This document shows positions 8,595-17,365 of a stretch of DNA of 64,000 nt, piece after piece. This DNA is from Erysipelotrichaceae bacterium. Its GTDB lineage: Bacteria > Bacillota_I > Bacilli_A > Erysipelotrichales > Erysipelotrichaceae. The DNA lies in NCBI GenBank assembly GCA_017512285.1, contig JAFWGU010000006.1:1-64000 (forward strand), given 5' to 3'. The notes beneath the pieces were generated by a model. It saw only the letters and a list, made by a program, of their open reading frames with translations, was not told the origin of the DNA and searched no databases. Position 1 is the stretch's first letter, and every line of letters starts with the position of its first letter. A program made the position numbers and the translations under genes.

Positions 8595-9995
8595 TTAATT
8601 GGCTATGCCATGATGTGCCGTTGGTGAATTCTCATCAAGCGGCAGGAATGTATATCCGTTTTCAAGCGCCCATTGGAAGAATCTTTCAATGCCATCAACC
8701 GTATAATCGAGAGAGTCATGTGACAGGCAGACGGATCTGCTGTGCCATTGTACCCCGTCAATCAGATTCTGAGCTACTTCCCAGGGATCAGTTGTCCTGC
8801 CGGCATCTCCGCTTTCAACGTTCCAGTCAAAGTATGTCAGTCCTTTCTGGCGTGACTGAGCAGCCAGAGTACTCATGATTCCGTCACAGTAATTAAAGGA
8901 AACAGTATTGCTGGAACCGCCCGGGAAACGGAACAGGGTTGAACGGTGACCCGTCTGTGCTTCAATTACGTCATTCATCAGGTTGAAGTCATTCCAGTAT
9001 GCCTCAGGGCTCTGATATATCCTGGCATAGTTATGCGTATAGCTGTGGACGGCAACGGTATGGCCTTCCTCATATTCTCTCTTTATGCAGTATTCATAGG
9101 CATCAAAGACATCCGTTACGAAAAACGTCGCCTTGATGTTGTATTTCTTCAGCAGATCAAGCAGTCTGTCAGTATTTCTTGACGGACCATCATCAAAAGT
9201 CATGTAGATGACCTTATCCGGGTCGTAAGCACAGACCTTAACCGTTCTCTCTGCTACTGTTACGTTATTGTATGAATCAGAAACCACGTATCTGATCTTA
9301 TATTCACCGGCTGTATTGGTGTCTACATCACCATAAACTTCGACTCGGTCAGTAACGTCACCGTCCAGATCATCTTCAGCATAATACTTATTTGTAAATG
9401 CTGTACCCTGCTGAATGTACACCCAGTCATCAAAGCTTATCTCTGGTCCCTTGCGGTCATCATAGACTATCTCCCTTACTGCTTCCGCCTGATTTCCGAA
9501 TGAGTCGGAAACACGATAGGTAACTCTTTCCCCGTCATCGATTCTTTCTATGCTTTCCGTAACATCGCCGTCATACTTGTCAAAGGCAGAAAAGCCCTCT
9601 TCAATATATTCATGCCCAGGTAAGGTATAGAAGTCAGGATCACTGACCAGGGTAATGACAGGTGGAGCATTGTCCTTTACCTCAACCTTTCTGCTTTTCT
9701 CATATTTCTTACCATTGAATTCAGCCAGGTACGTGTATTCATAGGTTCCAAGATTATTTACATCAACACCGTTTACAGTTTCGTACGGATACTCCTTCCT
9801 GACGAACGGAAACAGTATCGCTACCTTTTCCACTTTGGCACCCTGATCTTCATACACCTCACCGTATTCAGCAACGACACTTTCCTCGCCATTGAGTTTT
9901 ATGTCAATTCTGAACAGCTTAAAACCCGCCGTTACTCCCATTAAGACAAGGACGATGACCAATACAGCTACTACCCCTGTTAAAAACTTCTTCAT
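8595..9995 (-). CDS. membrane-anchored polysaccharide deacetylase with Ig-like domains
   Basis: A 466-residue secreted or anchored enzyme. After a basic N-terminus and one hydrophobic segment (about 5-25) come three repeated beta-rich modules of the DUF5011/bacterial Ig-like kind, each carrying an AFDKYDGDVTE-like or DDLDGDVTD-like motif. A NodB domain follows from about residue 260. Its motifs are complete: TFDDGPS near 266, HSYTH near 319, RFPGGSSN near 360, DWNVESGDAG and SVCLSHD. NodB enzymes of this layout remove acetyl groups from peptidoglycan or another surface glycan. The ATG at 9995 follows a GGTGG; an ATG at 10019 is less well placed. It heads the run ydcF-moxR-DUF58-DUF4129. Confidence 0.88.
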   Translation of the reverse strand: MKKFLTGVVAVLVIVLVLMGVTAGFKLFRIDIKLNGEESVVAEYGEVYEDQGAKVEKVAILFPFVRKEYPYETVNGVDVNNLGTYEYTYLAEFNGKKYEKSRKVEVKDNAPPVITLVSDPDFYTLPGHEYIEEGFSAFDKYDGDVTESIERIDDGERVTYRVSDSFGNQAEAVREIVYDDRKGPEISFDDWVYIQQGTAFTNKYYAEDDLDGDVTDRVEVYGDVDTNTAGEYKIRYVVSDSYNNVTVAERTVKVCAYDPDKVIYMTFDDGPSRNTDRLLDLLKKYNIKATFFVTDVFDAYEYCIKREYEEGHTVAVHSYTHNYARIYQSPEAYWNDFNLMNDVIEAQTGHRSTLFRFPGGSSNTVSFNYCDGIMSTLAAQSRQKGLTYFDWNVESGDAGRTTDPWEVAQNLIDGVQWHSRSVCLSHDSLDYTVDGIERFFQWALENGYTFLPLDENSPTAHHGIAN

Positions 9996-10063
9996 TATAA
10001 AACCACCAACCCTTATCATTATAATACGGATTAATTGTTTTTACTTAACATTATTGCCATAAG

Positions 10064-10089
10064 AAAACCCTCCGTTTTTCTCAGAGGGT
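10064..10089 (-). terminator. rho-independent terminator of the tail-repeat protein pair
   Basis: On the minus strand a six-base stem (ACCCTC/GAGGGT) with an 11-base loop is followed by TTTTC. It lies 11 bases after the stop of the 10100-10828 gene and separates that pair from the deacetylase operon. Confidence 0.7.
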
Positions 10090-10099
10090 CTCAGTTTTC

Positions 10100-10828
10100 T
10101 TAATTCTCCACGTACTTGTAGGTTCCCTTTACACCGAAGATGTCAACCCCGTCCCTGATGTTCTCCGGTTTCAGCTTATCCTCACCCTTGATGAAGATAT
10201 TCCCGGAAATGTACATTCCCTTCGGGATGACGATGTCCCTGCTGCCTGGGGAATATGACATTGACGGTGAGAATGTTGGTATTATGCCGGTTATCTTCAG
10301 ACCATTTACATATGCTGTATAACCAAGCAGAATGTCTTCAGCTGTTGCCGTGGCATTGGTAGTATCAATCTCAACGAATGATCCATCAATGCCGCCGACA
10401 TTTGAGTAGGCTCTCTTGCCGAAGGCAATGTCGTTGGCTGTTGCCGTGGCATCTCTTGTATTAATATAACCCATATCGATGTAACCCTGTCTGATGCTTT
10501 CCATCAGCATCGGTCTGGTTAAGAAGAAAGTCAGTGCTGCACCGATGGCAACGAACAGAATTGTAATCATGACGGCATTCAAGCCGTAGTGAGGAGTGAT
10601 GTATTCATACTCATCATCCTCGTCCTCATCCTCATAAGTATGCGTTACCGGTACGATAGAGCTATCGGTCGGCAGGGTCGATAATTCCCTGGTCTCGATC
10701 ATGCTGATGTCCTTTGTTACTTCGGCATCAACATCATATCCTTCCCTGACCAGTTCATCATCAGACAGTTCAGCAGTCTCAAGGAGTTCCCTGTCTTCCC
10801 TGTTCTTCTTTGAAAAAGGCAGTTTCAT
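10100..10828 (-). CDS. single-pass membrane protein with phage tail-type repeats (second of pair)
   Basis: A 242-residue protein with no assigned function. Residues 1-80 are acidic and probably cytoplasmic (rich in D, E and T, with DEDEDDEYEY). One membrane segment follows at about 85-107 (VMITILFVAIGAALTFFL). The outer part carries two repeats of the type DATATANDIAFGKRAYS and NATATAEDILLGYTAYVNG, and ends with PENIRDGVDIFGVKGTY. The phrases ATA.DI..GK.AYVNG and P.NIR.GV.IFGV.GT are typical of tail and fibre proteins of Bacillota phages, yet no phage gene is near. It starts on the last base of the upstream stop (TAATG) and is clearly a relative of that protein. I infer an envelope protein with an exposed repeat domain. 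Confidence 0.6.
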   Translation of the reverse strand: MKLPFSKKNREDRELLETAELSDDELVREGYDVDAEVTKDISMIETRELSTLPTDSSIVPVTHTYEDEDEDDEYEYITPHYGLNAVMITILFVAIGAALTFFLTRPMLMESIRQGYIDMGYINTRDATATANDIAFGKRAYSNVGGIDGSFVEIDTTNATATAEDILLGYTAYVNGLKITGIIPTFSPSMSYSPGSRDIVIPKGMYISGNIFIKGEDKLKPENIRDGVDIFGVKGTYKYVEN

Positions 10829-11601
10829 TATCCGCGGCCTCCTTCCTCATCACCGTCAATCGGATCAACGATTGGGTCAGGTTCAGCTATCTTAGTCCAG
10901 AGAGCGGTAAATGTCAGATCTCCCGTTGAACCTTTCGGTATTTCATTTCCCTCGATCCAGCCATCAAAAACATAGCCTTCCTTATAAGGATCATGAAGCG
11001 TAAGCGGCGTTTCTGACTTACGGTAGGTCAGTGGATTGGCAGAATGGTTACTGCCGCCATCCAGATTATAGAATACCCTGTATTTTGGTTCTTCTGCAGT
11101 ATAAGTACCCTGTACGCCAAAAAGCAGCACTCCTGACCTGATGTTATCAGGTGTCAGATCAGGGTCACCCTTGATGATGATATCGCCTTCGGCGTATGCA
11201 CCACCGGGAATGTCAATCGATGCACCCTTTGTGGTGATCTCCTGCCCCGCCATTACCTTCATCTTGCCAATTACAAGTTCGCCGTTGACATATGCCGTCT
11301 TGCCCTTGGCAATGTATTCACTCATGGCTGTTGCATCAGATGTATCCAAAACACTCATTGTTCCGATGATCAGCTCTCCGTTAACGTAAGCCGTCTTGCC
11401 CTTTACAATGTCTGAGGCAGTCGCATTGGCGTCTTCAGTAAGCACATAGCCTTCCTTCCTGAGGTCGGCAAGTACCTTGTTGTTGAGATACATGTGTGTG
11501 CCTACATATCCAATAGCTGCACCGGCAATTAATCCTCCCAAGGCAAGCAAAACCATGCCAACCAGGAGCTTATTAATTCCTCTAGATCCAGTTTTTGCCA
11601 C
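10828..11601 (-). CDS. membrane-anchored tail-type repeat protein with InlB-like module
   Basis: A 257-residue protein with a short basic N-terminus, a hydrophobic anchor at about 8-35 (KLLVGMVLLALGGLIAGAA), then two repeats (ATASDIVKGKTAYVNGELI and EYIAKGKTAYVNGELVIG), a DIPGGAYAEGDIIIKGD segment, and PDNIRSGVLLFGVQGTY. After that comes a module like the Listeria-Bacteroides/InlB B repeat (VFYNLDGGSN, then EGYVFDGWIEG), used as a spacer in surface proteins. I set the start at the GTG at 11601 because GGAGGTGG lies 8 bases upstream and a strong promoter stands just before it. The pair with the next gene is one transcript. Function unknown. Confidence 0.6.
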   Translation of the reverse strand: MAKTGSRGINKLLVGMVLLALGGLIAGAAIGYVGTHMYLNNKVLADLRKEGYVLTEDANATASDIVKGKTAYVNGELIIGTMSVLDTSDATAMSEYIAKGKTAYVNGELVIGKMKVMAGQEITTKGASIDIPGGAYAEGDIIIKGDPDLTPDNIRSGVLLFGVQGTYTAEEPKYRVFYNLDGGSNHSANPLTYRKSETPLTLHDPYKEGYVFDGWIEGNEIPKGSTGDLTFTALWTKIAEPDPIVDPIDGDEEGGRG

Positions 11602-11628
11602 TGTAATCCACCTCCATAGATCATGCTT

Positions 11629-11657
11629 ATTATACCGCATTTGTCATAGTTTGACCA
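11629..11657 (-). promoter_or_regulatory. promoter of the tail-repeat protein pair
   Basis: On the minus strand TGGTCA (11652-11657), 17 bases, then TATAAT (11629-11634). The predicted transcript would start about 20 bases before the GTG start at 11601, which supports that start over an ATG at 11640 that lies upstream of this -10 element. Confidence 0.65.
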
Positions 11658-11679
11658 CATAGGCCAAAATGGTCCTGAA

Positions 11680-12822
11680 CTATCTGTGATAAAAGACCTT
11701 TCCGTCAATTATCGTAATCAGAGCTTCATAGTCCTCATTCATGATGACCAGATCGCTCTTTCTGCCCACTTCAATCTTTCCCCTGTCCGTGATGTTCAGA
11801 CACTTTGCCACATTTTCACAATACAGACTTCCTACTTCCTCCATCGTCAGATGGCATCTGTCCCTGGCTGCCTTCATGACTTCGTTGATAGCCATGTTGC
11901 CGCTGGCAATGTAACCGTCCTCTCCATAGATGAAACCATCTCTGGCTGTTATCCTGCGTCCGTTAACAACATGCGTTCCATCCGGCAGACCTGATGCCTC
12001 AGACATGTCCGATACGCCATAGACGTTTTCCAGGCCTTTTATCTTTATCAGTATCCTGACCCATAACGGATCAACATGATAGCCGTCGCATGTCAGCTGT
12101 GCTTTGATCCTGTCATCGTACATGACGGCAGCCGCTGCCCCGGCTTCCCGGTGATGCATGGCCTTGAAACCGTTAAACATGTGGTCTGCCTGGCATAAGC
12201 CATGATCAGCTGCCCTGAAGACATCCTCAGCTGAGGCTTCGGTATTGCCTACGGTTGGATAAACACCATTTGAAACCATGTAATCACACCAGTCAATGGC
12301 ACCTTCCAGATCAGGTCCCACGTGGAATAAGGCAACATCACTGTAGTCATTGTCAACGATGCAGTCCGTATGTTCCCTGCTTGGATTCACGGCTTCCTCT
12401 GTCATGTATCTCTTCAGTGAGGGATACAGTCCCTCAAACTGGAACCTGTCCAGTCTGGCTCCCTCATACTTCCCTCTGATTTTTCTTAACTCCCTGACCG
12501 TTCTGGCAACTATTTCATAGTTGGTTCCGCTCAGGGTTGGAAAGACTGTCGTTACGCCATGCTCAGGCAGTTTTTCTACCAAAAATCTGATTCTGTCTTC
12601 GTATGTGCCGAACTCATCTTCTTCTCCATACTGGAATGCCCTCAGCCAGCCGCCGTGATTATGACAGTCAATTATTCCCGGATACAGATAATTACCCCCG
12701 GCGTCAATTATTTCATCATCAGGCAGATTATTGCCAATGGCGACTATCCCATTCTGATCAAACTGAACTTCCGTACTGACAAATATTCCATCGATGAAAA
12801 CTCTTGCGTTGATTATCTTCAT
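11680..12822 (-). CDS. NagA-like amidohydrolase (N-acetylglucosamine-6-phosphate deacetylase family), copy 1
   Basis: A 380-residue metal-dependent amidohydrolase. The NagA fold is recognisable: GIIDCHNHGG near 50 (metal-binding HxH), FEGLYPS in place of the usual LEGPF, the HMFNGFKAMHHREAGA region, DGYHVDP, and the catalytic Asp in SDMSEASGLPDG, ending with GRKSDLVIMNEDY. NagA removes acetyl from GlcNAc-6-P during amino-sugar recycling. The LEGPF variation and the absence of nagB or a PTS nearby leave the true substrate open. A relative of similar length and the same variant motifs lies at 43376-44539. The gene stands alone, with a TATAAT about 20 bases ahead and AGAGGAC as ribosome site. 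Confidence 0.72.
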   Translation of the reverse strand: MKIINARVFIDGIFVSTEVQFDQNGIVAIGNNLPDDEIIDAGGNYLYPGIIDCHNHGGWLRAFQYGEEDEFGTYEDRIRFLVEKLPEHGVTTVFPTLSGTNYEIVARTVRELRKIRGKYEGARLDRFQFEGLYPSLKRYMTEEAVNPSREHTDCIVDNDYSDVALFHVGPDLEGAIDWCDYMVSNGVYPTVGNTEASAEDVFRAADHGLCQADHMFNGFKAMHHREAGAAAAVMYDDRIKAQLTCDGYHVDPLWVRILIKIKGLENVYGVSDMSEASGLPDGTHVVNGRRITARDGFIYGEDGYIASGNMAINEVMKAARDRCHLTMEEVGSLYCENVAKCLNITDRGKIEVGRKSDLVIMNEDYEALITIIDGKVFYHR

Positions 12823-12841
12823 GTTTGTGTCCTCTGCATAA

Positions 12842-12847
12842 ATTATA
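12842..12847 (-). promoter_or_regulatory. -10 element before NagA-like copy 1
   Basis: TATAAT on the minus strand, 20 bases before the ATG at 12822. No convincing -35 hexamer is seen at the right distance, so activator dependence is possible. Confidence 0.4.
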
Positions 12848-12911
12848 GCTTATTTTTCCCCTCTCCTCGCTGATAACGATTCAGTTCAATGCACAGTCAG
12901 TGTATTCCATG

Positions 12912-12941
12912 TAAAAAAAAGGAGTTCATGTGAACTCCTTT
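12912..12941 (-). terminator. terminator of the glycogen operon
   Basis: A perfect 11-base stem (AAAGGAGTTCA and its complement, two-base centre) followed on the minus strand by eight Ts, placed just after the glgA stop at 12949. It closes the glgB-to-glgA run. Confidence 0.9.
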
Positions 12942-12948
12942 ATCTGTC

Positions 12949-14370
12949 TTATAGCGAATTGTATATCTCTTTATACTTCTTTGCGGATAAGTCCCAGCTT
13001 ACGTCAGTATTCATGGCGTGTCTGATCAGCTTGCGCCATGCTGTCTTGTCTTCATAGTATACATGGATCGCATAGGCAATGATGTACATCATTTCATCGC
13101 CGCTGAAGTATCTGAATGAGAAGCCGTTGCCTGTTTCCTCATACTGGTTGTATGGAGTAACCGTATCCTTCAGACCGCCTGTCTCTCTTACCAGCGGGAT
13201 GGTGCCGTATCTCATGGAAATGAGCTGGCTGATTCCGCACGGTTCAAATAATGACGGCATTAAGAACAGGTCGCATCCTGCATATACTCTGTGAGACAGT
13301 TCCTCATTGTAACCACAGTAGAATACGGCTCTGTGAGGATAGGTGCTTTCGATCTTCTTCAGTTCGTTTTCAATGTAGTTGTCACCTGTACCCAGAATGA
13401 CCAGCTGAACGTCCTGATTCATGATCTGTCCCAGCTTTTCCAGTAACAGTAACATGCCCTTCTGCCAGGTAAGTCTTGATACGATGCCAATGAGCATTAC
13501 GTCATCGGCTACTCTTAAGCCCAGCTGATACTGCAATGATCTCTTACATGCCTTCTTGCCCCTGATGTCGTTCTCGGTATAGTTCTTATACAGAGCCTTG
13601 TCAGTTGCCGGATTCCAGTTTTCAACGTCAATGCCGTTGACAATGCCCTTCAGGCGGTCACCCTTTTCGGCAAGAACTCTTTCCATTCTCTCGCCGTATT
13701 CGCTGGTGACGATCTCTCTGGCATACTGTTCGGAAACAGTGGTAACCTCATCGGCATAGATGATGCCGGCCTTCATGAAGCTGATGCCGTCATCAAACTT
13801 GATGTCGCCGTTCTTGTAGTACTGATCGGAAAGACTGAAACACCTTAACAGTTCCTTCGGGAAGTTGCCCTGGAACAGCAGGTTATGGATCGTGTATACG
13901 TGCTTGATTCTGTGGTATGCCTCATCGCTGTATTCCTGCTTGCACATGATCGGGATCATGCCGGTATGCCAGTCATTGGTATGAATGATGTCCGGCTTGA
14001 ACTTGATGTGCGGTAACATGTCCAGTACAGCCTTGCAGAAGAAGGCGAATCTTTCGCCGTCATCATGGAAGCCATACAGACCGTCACGGTAGAAGTAGTC
14101 ATCCTGTCTGATGAAGTAATATTCAACGTCTCCCTGCTTGTCGTAGTACAGATCAGCATCCTTACTGATGAGACCGGACTGAACATGGTAGGTTTTCAGT
14201 TTCTTGAGCTTCGGGAACTTTTCGATGATCGTCTTGTACATTGGCAGTACTACTGCGGCTTCCTCACCCTGCTTGCACAGGGACTGCGGTAATGAACCGA
14301 TTACGTCAGCCAGGCCGCCGCTCTTGCAATAGGGCAGGCCTTCTCCTGAAACAAATAGTACCTTGCTCAT
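12949..14370 (-). CDS. glgA: glycogen synthase (ADP-glucose type)
   Basis: A 473-residue GT5 glycosyltransferase that adds glucose from ADP-glucose to the growing alpha-1,4 chain. Visible are the N-terminal KSGGLADVIGSLPQSL with the ADP-glucose-binding KxGGL lysine, HTNDWHTG, the phosphate-binding VSRLTWQKG, and MPSLFEPCGISQL with the conserved glutamate. Length is normal for bacterial GlgA (about 475). It is last in the glycogen operon; its ATG lies two bases after the glgD stop. Activity is set mainly by ADP-glucose supply from GlgC/GlgD. Confident. Confidence 0.96.
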   Translation of the reverse strand: MSKVLFVSGEGLPYCKSGGLADVIGSLPQSLCKQGEEAAVVLPMYKTIIEKFPKLKKLKTYHVQSGLISKDADLYYDKQGDVEYYFIRQDDYFYRDGLYGFHDDGERFAFFCKAVLDMLPHIKFKPDIIHTNDWHTGMIPIMCKQEYSDEAYHRIKHVYTIHNLLFQGNFPKELLRCFSLSDQYYKNGDIKFDDGISFMKAGIIYADEVTTVSEQYAREIVTSEYGERMERVLAEKGDRLKGIVNGIDVENWNPATDKALYKNYTENDIRGKKACKRSLQYQLGLRVADDVMLIGIVSRLTWQKGMLLLLEKLGQIMNQDVQLVILGTGDNYIENELKKIESTYPHRAVFYCGYNEELSHRVYAGCDLFLMPSLFEPCGISQLISMRYGTIPLVRETGGLKDTVTPYNQYEETGNGFSFRYFSGDEMMYIIAYAIHVYYEDKTAWRKLIRHAMNTDVSWDLSAKKYKEIYNSL

Positions 14371-14372
14371 CT

Positions 14373-15485
14373 TTATACCCTGTCTCTTCTCTTAACGTAT
14401 GCCAGTCTGTCCTCTGTTCCGATGATCTCAAGCTTGCGCTCTACTCTGGCATGCTTGTCTATTACGGCATTTTCGATGTGAGCCATTGGAGCGATGTAGC
14501 AGTCAGGCAGTAATACTGAGTTCTTTACTACGGCGCCCTTGCCGATGGTTACGCCACGGCCCAGAATGCAGTTTTCCAGTTCACCGCTGATGACGCAGCC
14601 ATTGGCAATCAGACAGTGCTTTGCATGAGCATTCTTGGAATAGAATGCCGGGTGTGAATCGTTTGTCTTGGTGTAGACCGGCCAGTTGTCGGCAAACAGT
14701 TCCTGTGCCTTGTCATAGTCGATCATTTCCATGTTTGCTTCATAGTATTCTTCCAGAGAATTGATGCATACCAGGAATCCCTTGTATTCGTATGCGCATA
14801 CCTTCAGGCTGCTCAATACGGAGGTAATTACGTCAACCAGGTTGTACAGCGGACTGATCAGAGGTGCCTTTTCAATCAGGTCAATGAACAGTTCTCTGTC
14901 CATGACGTAGGTCTCGGTCAGGATGTCCGCATTCTTCCTGGTACCCTTGTTTCTCTGAATGTCGGTAACGATGCCGTCCTTGATCACAGCTGTCTTACAG
15001 CCGGTGAACTTCTTATTGGCATTGGTTACGCTCTTGTATACGCAGGTAATGTCAGCGCCGCTCTCCTCGTGAGCCTTGATGACATCCTGATAATTGATCC
15101 TCATGATCATGTAGCTTGGAGAAATGACTACGTACTTGCTCTGAGTATCCTGGATCTCATGGAGATACTGGTTCATCAGATATACGTCATGGAAATATGT
15201 CTCATTCAGAGCCGGATCATCCGGGAACAGAATTCTCAGGAATCCACGCTTTGAATTGATGTTGTAAAGGCTGCCGTCTCCCAGATGGTCGATCAGAGAA
15301 CGCGGTTTTTCCTTTACCATGACGTTGATGTGGTCAATTTCAGAGTTGACCATGTTGCTTAATACGAAGTCTATGATTCTGTATCTGCCCAAAAAGGACA
15401 TGGCTGCCAGAGTCCTGAACTGGTCCATTCCCTTGATGCTGACACTGTTGTCTTCAAAATTAACAATACCGATGGCGTTGATCAT
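14373..15485 (-). CDS. glgD: glucose-1-phosphate adenylyltransferase subunit GlgD
   Basis: A 370-residue GlgC paralogue. It keeps the nucleotidyltransferase fold (FLGRYRIIDFVLSNM) and the C-terminal left-handed beta-helix (SGELENCILGRGVTIGKGAVV), but the N-terminus reads MINAIGIVNFED in place of the AGGxGTRL nucleotide loop. That matches the GlgD subunits of Bacillota, which have little activity alone and raise the activity of GlgC in a heteromer. The ATG follows glgC by one base, so equal synthesis of the two subunits is likely. Confident in family and role. Confidence 0.93.
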   Translation of the reverse strand: MINAIGIVNFEDNSVSIKGMDQFRTLAAMSFLGRYRIIDFVLSNMVNSEIDHINVMVKEKPRSLIDHLGDGSLYNINSKRGFLRILFPDDPALNETYFHDVYLMNQYLHEIQDTQSKYVVISPSYMIMRINYQDVIKAHEESGADITCVYKSVTNANKKFTGCKTAVIKDGIVTDIQRNKGTRKNADILTETYVMDRELFIDLIEKAPLISPLYNLVDVITSVLSSLKVCAYEYKGFLVCINSLEEYYEANMEMIDYDKAQELFADNWPVYTKTNDSHPAFYSKNAHAKHCLIANGCVISGELENCILGRGVTIGKGAVVKNSVLLPDCYIAPMAHIENAVIDKHARVERKLEIIGTEDRLAYVKRRDRV

Positions 15486-15486
15486 G

Positions 15487-16611
15487 CTACTTCACCTGCG
15501 CTTTCTTTGAAATCAGTTCAATCTTGTCCTTATCGCCGATTGAAGCTCCGGCCGGGATCACCAGTCCTTCTGCTACGATGCAGTTTCTTACCACTGCACC
15601 TTCCTCAACAACAACTTCCGGCATCAGAACGGAGTCAATTACCTTGGCGTTCTTGTGAATGCGGCAGTCTCTGAACAGAACTGAATTCTCTATGGTTCCG
15701 TTAACGACACAGCCCTGGTTGATGTAGGCTCTCTTGATCCTGGCCTTCTTGCCGATGAACTGAGGTGTCGTCGGAACATCTTCGGTATAGATCTTCCATG
15801 AATCGTCTTCCATGTTGAGCAGATCGTTCTCGTCAAGCAGATCCATGTTAGCCTGCCATAATGAATCGATGGTTCCTACGTCTTTCCAGTAACCCTTGAA
15901 TCTGTAAGCAACGATCTTCTTGCCTTCGTTTAAGAAGGTTGGAATGATGTTCTTGCCGAAGTCATGGTCTGATTTTTCATCCGGTGCATCCGCAATCAGG
16001 GCCTTTCTTAAAGCCTTGTAACTGAAGATGTAGATGCCCATGCTGGCCAGATTGTTCTTCGGGTGAGCAGGCTTCTCTTCGAATTCAACGATCTCATCCT
16101 TTTCATTGGTATTCATGATGCCAAATCTCTTGGCTTCTTCCCATGTTACCTCCAGACCGGCAATAGTGACATCTGCGTTCTGCTGCTTGTGGAAATCAAG
16201 CATCTTGTCGTAGTTCATCTTGTAGATGTGGTCACCGGAAAGGATCAGAACGTATTCAGGATCATACATGTCCATGAAGTCAATGTTCTGATAGATGGCA
16301 TCTGCCGTGCCTCTGTACTTGCCGAATCCTTCATTCTTTTCTCTTGGCGGCAGTACGAATACGCCGTTATCTCTGCCGTCGATTCCCCATCTTGAGCCCT
16401 GAGCAGTATAGGCATTCAGCAGAACGCTCTCATACTGAGTCAGCACGCCGACTACGCCAATGTTGCTGTTGGCGCAGTTGCTCAACGGGAAGTCAATGAT
16501 TCTGTACTTTCCTCCATAATAAACAGCTGGTTTTGCAACCTTACTGGTCAGGTCCAGTAATCTGGTTCCACGTCCACCAGCTAAGATCATAGCTAACATC
16601 TCCGTTTTCAA
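15487..16611 (-). CDS. glgC: glucose-1-phosphate adenylyltransferase
   Basis: A 374-residue enzyme that makes ADP-glucose and pyrophosphate from ATP and glucose-1-phosphate, the committed step of glycogen synthesis. It shows the catalytic loop [13 protein letters not shown] near 11-23, [19 protein letters not shown], and beta-helix repeats at the C-terminus. I accept a TTG start at 16611, since GGAAGGAG lies about 9 bases upstream and the resulting [13 protein letters not shown] matches relatives; the ATG four codons in is the alternative. A -10-like TATAAT lies 62 bases ahead, so glgCDA may have its own promoter in addition to read-through from pulA and ung. Confidence 0.95.
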   Translation of the reverse strand: MKTEMLAMILAGGRGTRLLDLTSKVAKPAVYYGGKYRIIDFPLSNCANSNIGVVGVLTQYESVLLNAYTAQGSRWGIDGRDNGVFVLPPREKNEGFGKYRGTADAIYQNIDFMDMYDPEYVLILSGDHIYKMNYDKMLDFHKQQNADVTIAGLEVTWEEAKRFGIMNTNEKDEIVEFEEKPAHPKNNLASMGIYIFSYKALRKALIADAPDEKSDHDFGKNIIPTFLNEGKKIVAYRFKGYWKDVGTIDSLWQANMDLLDENDLLNMEDDSWKIYTEDVPTTPQFIGKKARIKRAYINQGCVVNGTIENSVLFRDCRIHKNAKVIDSVLMPEVVVEEGAVVRNCIVAEGLVIPAGASIGDKDKIELISKKAQVK

Positions 16612-16672
16612 GAAAAACCACTCCTTCCTAAGATGTCACTTTTCTAATTGTTTTTTATTTGGTTCTAAATAA

Positions 16673-16678
16673 ATTATA
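16673..16678 (-). promoter_or_regulatory. possible internal promoter (-10) before glgC
   Basis: TATAAT on the minus strand in the 93-base gap between ung and glgC, the largest gap in the glycogen run. The -35 region is not convincing. No terminator is seen between ung and glgC, so this would add to read-through. Confidence 0.35.
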
Positions 16679-16704
16679 ACATCAATGCGGACATATGTAT
16701 GCCC

Positions 16705-17364
16705 TTACATTTTCCAATCGATGGGTTTAACGCCGTTTTTTTCGAGAAACTCGTTGGTTCTGGAGAAATGCCTGCATCCGAAGAAACCGTTATAGGCACT
16801 TAGCGGTGAAGGATGAGCGGCAGTCAGTACCAGATGTCTGGGATTATTCAGCAGACTCATCTTGGCACGGGCATTGTTTCCCCATAACAGAAAGACGATC
16901 GGCTGATCCTGCCGGTTCAGTAACTGAATGACATGATCCGTGAATTCCTCCCAGCCTCTGCCCTTGTGGGAATTGGCCTTGCCCCTTTCCACGGTCAGTA
17001 CCGTGTTTATGAGCAGTACGCCCTGGGTTGCCCACTTGACCAGATAGCCGTTGGTCGACATGTTAAGACCCAGATCATCGTGAATTTCCCTGTAGATGTT
17101 TATCAGGGATTTCGGCAATGGGTTTCCCGGTTTTACCGCAAAGCACATGCCGCAGGCCTGATTCGGTTCATGATAGGGATCCTGGCCCAGTATTACGACC
17201 TTGACCTTGTCCAGATCGGTATAATAAAAAGCCGAGAAGACTTCCTGCTTTGGCGGATATATCGTCTTTTCAGCATACTCCTGCTTAAGAAAAGCAGACA
17301 GTTTCCTGAAATAATCCTGCTCAAATTCACGGTTAAGGAATTCATCCCAGCTCTTGTTTATCAT
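16705..17364 (-). CDS. ung: uracil-DNA glycosylase, family 1
   Basis: A 219-residue DNA repair enzyme that cuts uracil from DNA. The signature motifs are all there: GQDPYHEPNQACGMCFAV with the catalytic Asp in the water-activating loop, the uracil-binding region LLINTVLTVE, FLLWGNNA, and the minor-groove loop HPSPLSAYNGFFG. Length is normal (about 220). It lies between pulA (one base after its ATG-side neighbour's end) and glgC in the glycogen operon, though it has no role in glycogen use; the placement looks like transcriptional hitch-hiking. Very confident of identity. Confidence 0.96.
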   Translation of the reverse strand: MINKSWDEFLNREFEQDYFRKLSAFLKQEYAEKTIYPPKQEVFSAFYYTDLDKVKVVILGQDPYHEPNQACGMCFAVKPGNPLPKSLINIYREIHDDLGLNMSTNGYLVKWATQGVLLINTVLTVERGKANSHKGRGWEEFTDHVIQLLNRQDQPIVFLLWGNNARAKMSLLNNPRHLVLTAAHPSPLSAYNGFFGCRHFSRTNEFLEKNGVKPIDWKM

Positions 17365-17365
17365 A

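Noticed and set aside
10100-11601. Prophage remnant, suggested by tail-type repeats
   Set aside because: Both genes encode N-terminal membrane anchors, have their own promoter and terminator, and no structural, lysis or integrase gene is anywhere near.
14373-15485. A second glgC gene
   Set aside because: The N-terminal AGGxGTRL loop needed for catalysis is missing, while the rest of the fold is present; this fits the regulatory GlgD subunit.
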